NCBI GenBank assembly: GCA_005240015.1
Contig: SBBV01000478.1
Coordinates: 1-7,061, forward strand
Reading direction: 5' to 3'
From: Candidatus Odyssella thessalonicensis
GTDB lineage: Bacteria; Pseudomonadota; Alphaproteobacteria; Bin65
Length of the DNA: 7,061 nt
Position numbers and translations under genes: made by a program. This document shows positions 1 through 5,864 of this stretch, piece by piece (the first letter of the stretch is position 1; each line of letters begins with the position of its first letter). The notes beneath the pieces are model-generated. The model saw only the letters and a list, made by a program, of their open reading frames with translations. It was not told where the DNA came from and ran no database searches.

Positions 1-1
1 C

Positions 2-736
2 GCGAGCTTCCTGAAGTCGCCGCGCCTGCACTGACGGCTTCTGCCGCGCCGGCCTCCCGCTGGTGCCGGTCTTGGTGAGCGAATCGAGGATCGGCGGCAG
101 CAGATCGATCGGCACGATCATGTTGCCTTCGGCCTTGGTGTCGCCGCCCCGCGCCTGCTGCACGTAGAGCGAGCCGATGCCGTAGAGCTTGCCGTCGGGT
201 CCGAGGAGGCCCGTGCCGCCCCAATGCGGATGCGCCGGCGTCGTGAAGATCGCCTCGTCGAGCACGTATTCCCAATAGCCGGCGAACTCGCGCTTGCCGA
301 CCACCTTGGCCGAGAGCGCACGCCGCCGCCCGCCGGCGCCGGCGACGATCACCGACGAGCCCACGGCGAGATCGCGCGTCCGCCCGAACTGCAACGGGGC
401 CGCATCGAGCGGGCCCAGCGCCTGAACGAGGCCGAACCCCGTCTCGAAATCGTAGGCGACGAGATGCGCAGGCACGACCTTGCCCGAGTTCTGGCCGAGC
501 CAGATGTGCTCGGCCTCGGTCACGAGATAGCCGATGGTGAGGACGAGGCCCGAGCGGTCGATCATCACGCCGTTGCCGGCGCGTTCGGTGCCGAGGATCG
601 GGGCGGTGAAGGCGTCGGCCGGGATTTCGGCGGAGAGGCTCACGACCGCGTCGAGCGCGTTGCCGACGTCGAACGCCCAGCCTTCGGTCCGGGGACGCAA
701 CGGCTCCGGAAATTCCCAATCGCCGAGATCGCTCAT
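2..736 (-). CDS. S1C-like trypsin-fold protein, predicted inactive (pseudoprotease), 3' end missing
   Basis: The reading frame is open from the ATG at 736 down to the left edge (245 codons, no stop). The start is supported by AGGAG at 746-742, five bases upstream. The fold is that of HtrA/DegP-type proteases: GNGVMIDRSGLVLT (55-67) matches the segment leading into the catalytic His, an AYDFETGFGLVQ stretch (94-105) matches the Asp region, and PAHPHWGGTGLLGPDGKLYGIG (split here: PAHPHWGGTGLL 167-178, then GPDGKLYGIG) matches the Ser region. In each motif the catalytic residue is replaced: His by Tyr70, Asp by about Gly100, Ser by about Gly173. NMIVPIDLLPPIL (205-217) matches the end of the protease domain. 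No signal peptide is seen, so it is probably cytoplasmic. Related proteins often carry a C-terminal PDZ domain; here the frame stops resembling the family at about residue 230. A binding or scaffold role is inference. It is transcribed divergently from the MFS gene. Confidence 0.75.
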   Translation of the reverse strand, partial: MSDLGDWEFPEPLRPRTEGWAFDVGNALDAVVSLSAEIPADAFTAPILGTERAGNGVMIDRSGLVLTIGYLVTEAEHIWLGQNSGKVVPAHLVAYDFETGFGLVQALGPLDAAPLQFGRTRDLAVGSSVIVAGAGGRRRALSAKVVGKREFAGYWEYVLDEAIFTTPAHPHWGGTGLLGPDGKLYGIGSLYVQQARGGDTKAEGNMIVPIDLLPPILDSLTKTGTSGRPARQKPSVQARRLQEAR

Positions 737-872
737 GCTCGCTCCTGCGCCGCTTCCGCGCCCGCCCGAGTCAACGCGATTCCGTCCGGCAACGCAAGCG
801 ACAGGGGCGGGGGGTCAATGCTATGCAATGTTGCCTCGATTCGCGCTCCTTCAAGCCCGGAATGGCGCCAAG

Positions 873-2066
873 ATGAAACGTGACAAGCGGGCGCGCATTC
901 CACGCACGGTTTGGGCATTGGGCGTCGTCTCGATGCTCATGGACATCTCGTCCGAGATGATCCACGCGCTGCTGCCGGTGTTCATGGTCTCGACGCTGGG
1001 CGCCAGCGCGGTGGCGGTGGGTTTGGTCGAAGGGATCGGCGAGGCCACGGCCTCCATCGTGCGGCTGTTCTCGGGCGCCTTGAGCGACCGGCTCGGCAAG
1101 CGCAAGGGTCTGGCCGTCTTCGGTTATGGGCTTGGGGCGCTGGCGAAGCCGTTGTTCGCCGTGGCGCCCTCGGTCGGCTGGGTGCTGGCCGCGCGCTTCA
1201 CCGACCGTGTCGGCAAGGGCATCCGCGGCGCGCCGCGCGATGCCCTCATCGCCGACGTGACGGCGGCAGAGCAGCGCGGCGCCGCCTACGGCCTCCGCCA
1301 GGCGCTCGACACGGTAGGCGCGCTGGCCGGGCCGCTGCTCGCGATCGGGCTCTTGGCCCTCTTCGCCGGCGAGATGCGCGCCGTGTTCTGGTGCGCGATC
1401 ATTCCCGGCGCGGCCGCCGTCGCGGTGCTGATCCTTTTCGTGCACGAGCCCGCGCGGGCGGCTTGCGTAGTGGCGCTTGGCGAGCGCCTGCGGCTGCGCT
1501 GGCACGATCTTGCCGCTCTCGGCCGCGCATTCTGGGCGGTGGCGCTGCTTGGCGTGGTTTTCACCTTGGCGCGCTTCAGCGAGGCGTTTCTCGTGCTGCG
1601 CGCGGAAAAGGTGGGCCTTGCGCTGGCCTGGGTGCCGCTCGTGCTCGTGGTCATGAGCGCGGTCTACGCAGCCACCGCCTATCCGGCCGGCGCGCTCTCG
1701 GACCGAGTCGATCGTCGCGTGATCTTGGCGGCCGGACTCGTCGTGCTGATCGGCGCGGATATCGTCCTCGCCCTCGCAACGAATGTCGTCGTCGCCTTCG
1801 CAGGCATTGCGCTCTGGGGCCTGCATATGGGCCTCACCCAGGGTCTGCTGTCGGCCCTGGTCGCCGACACGGCGCCGCCCGAGCGGCGTGCGACCGCGTT
1901 CGGCTGGTTCAGCCTCATCTCCGGCATCGTGCTGCTGTTCGCGAGCCTCATCGCCGGCGCGCTGTGGGAGTGGGTCGGGCCGGCCGCCACGTTCCATGCC
2001 GGCGCGGTCTTTGCCGCGCTCGCGTTGGCCGGTTTCATCGCGTGGCTCGTGCGCCGGCCGGCCTAG
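873..2066 (+). CDS. MFS transporter (12 predicted helices)
   Basis: This encodes a 397-residue major facilitator superfamily permease of the inner membrane. Hydrophobic segments spread over about residues 12-390 fit 12 helices in two halves. Motif A appears in both halves: GALSDRLGKRKGL (68-80) and GALSDRVDRRVIL (273-285). The stretch ARFTDRVGKGIRGAPRDAL (107-125) and LRQALDTVGALAGP (141-154) are well conserved in a bacterial MFS subgroup of unknown substrate that I recognise by pattern only. I chose the ATG at 873 because the protein then starts with a short basic tail (MKRDKRARIPR) before helix 1. An ATG at 828 would add 15 residues. A TATGCA box at 822-827 could be a -10 element, and if so 828 would lie outside the message, which favours 873. 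No strong Shine-Dalgarno precedes 873. The longer open frame upstream, back to 534, overlaps the protease-like gene and is not coding. Substrate is unknown; drug or sugar efflux is only a generic guess. Confidence 0.85.
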   Translation: MKRDKRARIPRTVWALGVVSMLMDISSEMIHALLPVFMVSTLGASAVAVGLVEGIGEATASIVRLFSGALSDRLGKRKGLAVFGYGLGALAKPLFAVAPSVGWVLAARFTDRVGKGIRGAPRDALIADVTAAEQRGAAYGLRQALDTVGALAGPLLAIGLLALFAGEMRAVFWCAIIPGAAAVAVLILFVHEPARAACVVALGERLRLRWHDLAALGRAFWAVALLGVVFTLARFSEAFLVLRAEKVGLALAWVPLVLVVMSAVYAATAYPAGALSDRVDRRVILAAGLVVLIGADIVLALATNVVVAFAGIALWGLHMGLTQGLLSALVADTAPPERRATAFGWFSLISGIVLLFASLIAGALWEWVGPAATFHAGAVFAALALAGFIAWLVRRPA

Positions 2067-2211
2067 TTTTTTCCGCCGCTCACGCGGAGGTGATCGATCA
2101 TTCCACGAACACATGGCTGCCGCGCACGGCGTGCCTCCTGAATCCCGCCACGGTCCGGCCTAGCATGGCGCTCGGTGTCCGGCGCTGGCCGGGCCGTCGT
2201 GGGAGGAAGTC
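2067..2211. other. Intergenic region between the MFS gene and the Mo-hydroxylase operon
   Basis: This 145-base stretch holds six T residues directly after the MFS stop (2067-2072), a perfect ten-base palindrome TGATCGATCA (2091-2100), a weak -10-like TAGCAT (2161-2166), and the strong ribosome binding site GGGAGGAA (2201-2208) for the next gene. No convincing hairpin sits in front of the T run, so a terminator is not called. The palindrome could be a regulator site but ten bases can arise by chance. Any promoter for the Mo-hydroxylase operon should lie here. Confidence 0.4.
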
Positions 2212-2661
2212 ATGGCGCAACTCAATGTGAACGGCCGCGTGGTCGACGTGGACGTCGAGCCCGACACGCCCTTGCTCTGGGCGCTGCGCGACAATCTCGG
2301 GCTCACCGGCACCAAATATGGCTGCGGCATCGCCCAGTGCGGGGCGTGCACGGTGCACATCGACGGGGCCGCGATGCGCTCCTGCGCGGTCACCGTCAAG
2401 GACGCGGCCGGCAAGAAGGTCACCACGATCGAGGGGCTCGCGCCCGACGGCCGGCTGCACAAGGTGCAGCAGGCCTGGATCGAGGCGCAGGTGCCGCAAT
2501 GCGGCTACTGCCAGACCGGCATGATCATGGCCGTGGCGGCGCTGCTCGAGAGCAAGCCCAAGCCGAGCGACGCCGACATCGACGCCGCCATCACCAATAT
2601 CTGCCGCTGCGGAACCTATGCGCGCGTGCGCAAGGCCATCCACCGCGCGGCCCAGGCCTGA
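2212..2661 (+). CDS. (2Fe-2S)-binding small subunit of a molybdenum hydroxylase (isoquinoline 1-oxidoreductase alpha type)
   Basis: This 149-residue protein carries the two [2Fe-2S] clusters that pass electrons away from the molybdenum centre in the xanthine oxidase family. All eight ligand cysteines are visible: C38, C43, C46 and C58 in the N-terminal plant-ferredoxin-like domain ([17 protein letters not shown]), and C97, C100, C131 and C133 in the C-terminal helical domain ([10 protein letters not shown] and [14 protein letters not shown]). The length is normal for IorA-like subunits. The ATG at 2212 is preceded by GGAGG (2202-2206) at five bases. The protein has no signal peptide; in this family it is thought to be exported already bound to its Tat-signal partner, encoded eleven bases downstream. 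No FAD-binding subunit gene is present, as usual for the IorAB type, so the electron acceptor is probably a cytochrome or another periplasmic carrier. Substrate cannot be told from this subunit. Confidence 0.93.
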   Translation: MAQLNVNGRVVDVDVEPDTPLLWALRDNLGLTGTKYGCGIAQCGACTVHIDGAAMRSCAVTVKDAAGKKVTTIEGLAPDGRLHKVQQAWIEAQVPQCGYCQTGMIMAVAALLESKPKPSDADIDAAITNICRCGTYARVRKAIHRAAQA

Positions 2662-2672
2662 GGGAGGATGCG

Positions 2673-4838
2673 ATGAACGCGATCATGCCGAAGCTCTCGC
2701 GCCGCGTCTTCGTCGTCACCGCCGCCGCTGCCGGCGGCGGGTTTGCCCTCGGCTTCCACGTACCGGGCGCACTGCGCACGGCGCACGCGTCGGCCAAAGG
2801 GCCTGAGGTCACGGCCTGGGTCGTCATCGAGCCCGACGACACGGTGACGATCCGCGTCGCCCGCTCGGAGATGGGGCAGGGCACCCTCACCGGCCTTTGC
2901 CAGCTCGTGGCCGAGGAACTCGAATGCGATTGGAGCAAGGTCAAAGCCGAGTTCGCGTCGACCAACGAGAACATCAAGCGCAAGCGCGTCTGGGGCACGA
3001 TGGCCACCGGCGGCAGCCGCGGCATCCGCGACTCGCAAACCTATGTGCGGCAGGCCGGCGCGGCCGCGCGCGAGATGCTGGTCGCGGCCGCGGCGGCACG
3101 CTGGAAGGTCGCGGCGAGCGAATGCGAAGCGCAGAAGAGTCTGGTCATGCACAAGCCGAGCGGCCCCACGCTGCGGTACGGCGAGCTGGCCGGTGACGCC
3201 GCCAAGCTCGAGCCGCCGAAGAGCGTGAAGCTCAAAGACCCCAAGGACTGGAAGGTCGCCGGCAAGGCAGTGCCGCGGCTCGACATTCCGGACAAGGTGA
3301 TGGGCAGGCCGGTGTTCGCGATCGACACGCGGCTTCCGAACATGGCCTATGCCGCGGTCAAGCACTGTCCGGTGTTCGGCGGCAAAGCGGGATCGGTCGA
3401 CGAAGCCGCGATCAAGGACATGAAGGGTGTCTTGAAGGTCGTGCACCTCGGCAATGCGGTCGCAGTCGTGGCCGACAGCTATTGGCGCGCCAAGCAGGCG
3501 GTCGAGAAGCTGCCGGTCACCTGGGCGGAGACCGAGAAGAACGCCAAGGTTTCGAGCGCCTCGATCCGCGAATTCTTGAAGAGCGGCCTGGGCGCGGAGA
3601 ACATCCCGCTCGCGCGCAACGACGGCGACGCCAAGGCCGAGCTGGCCAAGGCCGCGAAGATCATCGAAGCGGAATACGAGGCGCCGTTCCAGAACCACGC
3701 GCCGATGGAGCCGCAGAACTGCACCGCGTCGGTCACCGCCGATCGCGTCGACATCTGGGTCCCGACGCAGAACAGCGAGGCCTCGGCGGCCGCGGCCGCG
3801 TCGGCCTCGGGCATACCGCTCGACAAGATCGAGGTGCACAAGACGATGCTGGGCGGCGGCTTCGGGCGCCGCGGCGCGTTCCAGGAGCCGGTGCGCGAGG
3901 CCGTGCTGATCGCCAAGGCGGCGGGCCGGCCGGTGCAGCTGATCTGGTCGCGCGAGGAAGACATGCAGCACGGCCGCTACCGGCCGGTCAGCATGTCGCG
4001 CCAGCGCGCGGCGCTCGCCGCCGACGGCCTGCCGGTCGCGTGGACCTTCCGCCTCAGCGGCCACTCGATCATGGCGTCGGTTCGCCCCGACTCGATCAAG
4101 AACGGCGTCGATCTTCACTTTCTCGCCGGGCTCTACGACGGCACCTATGCAGTGCCGAACTTCGAGCTCAGCTACGCCATGCGCAACACGCATGTGCCGG
4201 TGGGGTTCTGGCGCGCGGTCAACAGCAATCAGAACGCGTTCTATCGCGAGTGCTTCGTCGACGAGCTGGCGCACGCGGCCGGGCAAGATCCCTATCAATA
4301 CCGGCGCAAGATGCTGCAGCACGAGAAAGGCCGGCGCGATCTCGCCGTGCTCGACGCCGCGGCCAAGAAAGCGGAATGGGAGAAGCCGCCCGCGGCGGGC
4401 GTCCACCGGGGCATCGCCGTCTACGCCTCCTACGGCAGCTACGCGGCCGGCGTCGTCGAGATCGCGATGGACGGCGGCGAGGTGAAGCTCAGGCGCGTCG
4501 TCATCGCGCTCGATTCCGGGCACGTGGCCTCGCCCGACGGCGTCGTGGCGCAGATCGAGGGCTCGGTCGTGTGGGCGCTCTCCGCCACGCTGTTCGGCGA
4601 GATCACGATCAGGGACGGGCGCGTGGAGCAGAGCAATTTCCACGACTATCCGATGCTGAGGCTCGACCGCATGCCCGTGGTCGAGGCCGTGCTCGTGCCC
4701 TCGGGCGGGTTCTGGGGCGGCGCCGGCGAGCCTGCGGTGCCGCCGGTGGCGCCGGCGTTGGTCAACGCGGTCTTCGCCGCGACCGGCAGGCGCATCCGCT
4801 CGCTGCCGCTGACCCGGCACGGATTGGTGAAGGCCTAG
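2673..4838 (+). CDS. Molybdopterin-binding large subunit of a Mo hydroxylase (isoquinoline 1-oxidoreductase beta type), Tat-exported
   Basis: This 721-residue catalytic subunit belongs to the xanthine dehydrogenase/aldehyde oxidoreductase family, IorB branch, which hydroxylates N-heterocycles or oxidises aldehydes using water. The N-terminus has a twin-arginine signal: SRRVFV at 9-14, a hydrophobic stretch to about 36, and a possible AHA-S cleavage near 37-40, so it acts in the periplasm. Conserved parts in order are [10 protein letters not shown] (65-74), [13 protein letters not shown] (109-121), the molybdopterin-binding [13 protein letters not shown] (394-406), an internal [14 protein letters not shown] (655-668) and the C-terminal [18 protein letters not shown] (682-699), in which Glu686 corresponds to the family's catalytic base. 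Start at 2673 is set by GGGAGG (2662-2667) five bases upstream; an ATG at 2668 is out of frame. Length is near the usual 720-780. It forms an operon with the preceding Fe-S subunit, and the SoxYZ-like genes follow after 96 bases on the same strand. The substrate is not predictable from these motifs. Confidence 0.93.
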   Translation: MNAIMPKLSRRVFVVTAAAAGGGFALGFHVPGALRTAHASAKGPEVTAWVVIEPDDTVTIRVARSEMGQGTLTGLCQLVAEELECDWSKVKAEFASTNENIKRKRVWGTMATGGSRGIRDSQTYVRQAGAAAREMLVAAAAARWKVAASECEAQKSLVMHKPSGPTLRYGELAGDAAKLEPPKSVKLKDPKDWKVAGKAVPRLDIPDKVMGRPVFAIDTRLPNMAYAAVKHCPVFGGKAGSVDEAAIKDMKGVLKVVHLGNAVAVVADSYWRAKQAVEKLPVTWAETEKNAKVSSASIREFLKSGLGAENIPLARNDGDAKAELAKAAKIIEAEYEAPFQNHAPMEPQNCTASVTADRVDIWVPTQNSEASAAAAASASGIPLDKIEVHKTMLGGGFGRRGAFQEPVREAVLIAKAAGRPVQLIWSREEDMQHGRYRPVSMSRQRAALAADGLPVAWTFRLSGHSIMASVRPDSIKNGVDLHFLAGLYDGTYAVPNFELSYAMRNTHVPVGFWRAVNSNQNAFYRECFVDELAHAAGQDPYQYRRKMLQHEKGRRDLAVLDAAAKKAEWEKPPAAGVHRGIAVYASYGSYAAGVVEIAMDGGEVKLRRVVIALDSGHVASPDGVVAQIEGSVVWALSATLFGEITIRDGRVEQSNFHDYPMLRLDRMPVVEAVLVPSGGFWGGAGEPAVPPVAPALVNAVFAATGRRIRSLPLTRHGLVKA

Positions 4839-4866
4839 CGGGTTTGGCGGCGAGAGGCGGGCGCTC

Positions 4867-4884
4867 GCGCACGTGAAGGTGCGC
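4867..4884 (+). other. Small hairpin between the Mo-hydroxylase and soxY-like genes
   Basis: GCGCAC (4867-4872) and GTGCGC (4879-4884) are perfect complements around a six-base loop, within the 96-base gap 4839-4934. There is no T run after it, so it is not a classical intrinsic terminator. It could attenuate or stabilise the message between the two gene pairs. In such GC-rich sequence a six-base stem may also be chance. Confidence 0.3.
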
Positions 4885-4934
4885 CGTGGAACAATCTCGC
4901 GGGCGGGGCGTCTCCCTGCTATCTTCATCCGCCC

Positions 4935-5426
4935 ATGAAACGGAGACGATCAACCCCCGCGCGCACGACCCGGCGGCGCTTTGTCGCCGGGGCGGCGGCA
5001 AGCGCGCTCGCCGCGCCGGTCCTGTTCGGTGGCGCCGGCGCCGACGCGGCCCAGGCCGATCTCGAAGCGGCGATCCGCAAGATCACCAAGGGCGCCCAGC
5101 CCAAGGGCGACCGCGTGAAGGTCGACGCGCCGCCGCTCGCCGAGACCGGCACGGCGGTGCCCGTGACCGTCACCGTCGACAGCCCGATGACCGAGAGGGA
5201 TCGCGTGGTCGCGATCCACATCCTGCTCGAGCAGAACCCGGAGCCCGAAGCCGGGCGCTTCGCGCTCGGCCCGCGCTGCGGCAAGGCCGAGATCGCGACG
5301 CGCGTGCGCATGCTGGCGCCGCAGCACGTCTACGGCCTGGCCGAGATGAGCGACGGCAGCTTCTGGATCGGCAGCATCCATGTCGAGGTGACGCTCGCCG
5401 CCTGTGTGGAGATCGACGTCCGATGA
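4935..5426 (+). CDS. soxY: SoxY-like carrier protein lacking the GGCGG terminus
   Basis: This 163-residue protein resembles SoxY, the subunit of the periplasmic SoxYZ carrier that holds sulfur intermediates on a C-terminal cysteine during thiosulfate oxidation. A Tat signal is clear: TTRRRFVAG (11-19), then a hydrophobic alanine-rich stretch and likely cleavage in the ADAAQA region (36-41). The mature part shows SoxY features: a helix DLEAAIRKI (42-50), an Ig-like beta region with AETGTAVPVTVTVDSPM (69-85), IHILLEQNPEPEAGRFALGP (94-113), and RVRMLAPQHVYGLAEMSDGS (123-142). The protein ends VEVTLAACVEIDVR. Cys157 falls where the canonical SoxY cysteine lies, but the usual terminal GGCGG is absent and six more residues follow. 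No Shine-Dalgarno precedes the ATG; a TATCTT box at 4920-4925 hints at a nearly leaderless transcript. The stop overlaps the soxZ start (ATGA, 5423-5426), implying translational coupling. The symbol denotes family, not proven thiosulfate oxidation. Confidence 0.85.
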   Translation: MKRRRSTPARTTRRRFVAGAAASALAAPVLFGGAGADAAQADLEAAIRKITKGAQPKGDRVKVDAPPLAETGTAVPVTVTVDSPMTERDRVVAIHILLEQNPEPEAGRFALGPRCGKAEIATRVRMLAPQHVYGLAEMSDGSFWIGSIHVEVTLAACVEIDVR

Positions 5427-5740
5427 CCGCCCGTGTCCGCGTCCCCAAGCAGGTCAAGCGCAGCGAAGTCGTCGAAATCCGAACGCTGCTCGAGCATCCC
5501 AACGAATCCGGCTGGCGCCGCGACGAGGAAGGTAAAATCTACCCGCGCAACATCGTGACGCGCTTCGTCTGCACCTATGGCGGCGTCGAAGTCGTCCGCG
5601 GCGATCTAGAGCGCGGGATTTCGCGCAATCCTTACTTTTCGTTCTGGCTCCGCGCCGAGGAGAGCGGCGAGCTCGTCTTCCGCTGGCAGGACGAGAGCGG
5701 CGCCGTGTTCGTGGAAAAGGCGCGGCTCGAGGTGGTCTGA
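5423..5740 (+). CDS. soxZ: SoxZ-family carrier subunit
   Basis: This 105-residue protein matches SoxZ, the partner that dimerises with SoxY. Recognisable parts are the start VRVPKQVKRSEVVEIRTLLEHP (split: VRVPKQVKRSEV 5-16 and VEIRTLLEHP 17-26), the ESGWRRDEEGKIYPRNIVTRF segment (about 29-48, typical of SoxZ), a CTYGGVEVVRGDL strand pair, ISRNPYFSFWLRA and the final ESGELVFRWQDESG. The length is normal for the family. It has no signal peptide; SoxZ is known to be exported together with SoxY through the Tat system. The ATG at 5423 overlaps the stop of the soxY-like gene, and a GGAG at 5408-5411 inside that gene may serve as its ribosome binding site. No soxA, soxX, soxB or soxCD gene is next to it: the following gene is convergent and unrelated. 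Confidence 0.93.
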   Translation: MTARVRVPKQVKRSEVVEIRTLLEHPNESGWRRDEEGKIYPRNIVTRFVCTYGGVEVVRGDLERGISRNPYFSFWLRAEESGELVFRWQDESGAVFVEKARLEVV

Positions 5741-5760
5741 ATCCTCGCGTTATCATTGTC

Positions 5761-5850
5761 CCGTCATCCTGAGCGAAGCGAAGGATCTGACTTCATCCGT
5801 CGACAGCGTGCGCGCGGAGGTTAGATCCTTCGCTGCGCTCAGGATGACGG
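5761..5850. repeat. Long inverted repeat (REP-like palindromic element) between convergent genes
   Basis: The arms 5761-5788 and 5823-5850 are 28 bases each and complementary at 27 positions; the single mismatch pairs A5776 with G5835. The loop is 34 bases (5789-5822). The arm core GTCATCCTGAGCGAAGCG is of a kind I recognise from intergenic palindromes in many high-GC bacterial genomes, which suggests a dispersed repeat, but copy number cannot be seen here. It lies 20 bases after the soxZ stop and 14 bases beyond the stop of the convergent reductase gene, so it could act as a two-way transcript end or RNA-stabilising hairpin. There is no T run next to either arm. Confidence 0.85.
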
Positions 5851-5864
5851 TGAGGGCGCCGCGG

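Noticed and set aside
224..883. Long plus-strand frames across the protease-like gene (224-883) and the 5' extension of the MFS frame to 534
   Set aside because: They are antisense shadows of the 736-2 gene in GC-rich DNA; their products are Arg/Glu-rich with no family resemblance, whereas the minus strand gives a recognisable protease fold.
2067..2087. Intrinsic terminator after the MFS gene
   Set aside because: The T run at 2067-2072 follows the stop directly, but no adequate stem precedes it, and the small CCGC/GCGG stem lies after the T run, in the wrong order.
771..2114. 447-codon minus-strand frame opposite the MFS gene
   Set aside because: The translation is a charged low-complexity shadow; the plus strand gives a clear 12-helix transporter with two motif A copies.
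2175..2672. In-frame upstream extension of the Mo-hydroxylase large subunit to 2175
   Set aside because: It overlaps the entire Fe-S subunit gene in another frame; the ATG at 2673 has a strong ribosome binding site and begins a standard Tat signal.
2616..4928. 770-codon open frame on the minus strand opposite the Mo-hydroxylase large subunit
   Set aside because: It is an antisense shadow: its Arg/His/Asp-rich translation has no domain pattern, while the plus strand gives a complete molybdopterin subunit with all expected motifs.
4935..5740. Calling this a thiosulfate-oxidising sox operon
   Set aside because: Only soxY- and soxZ-like genes are present, SoxY lacks its GGCGG end, and no soxAXBCD genes are visible, so thiosulfate oxidation is not supported by this window.
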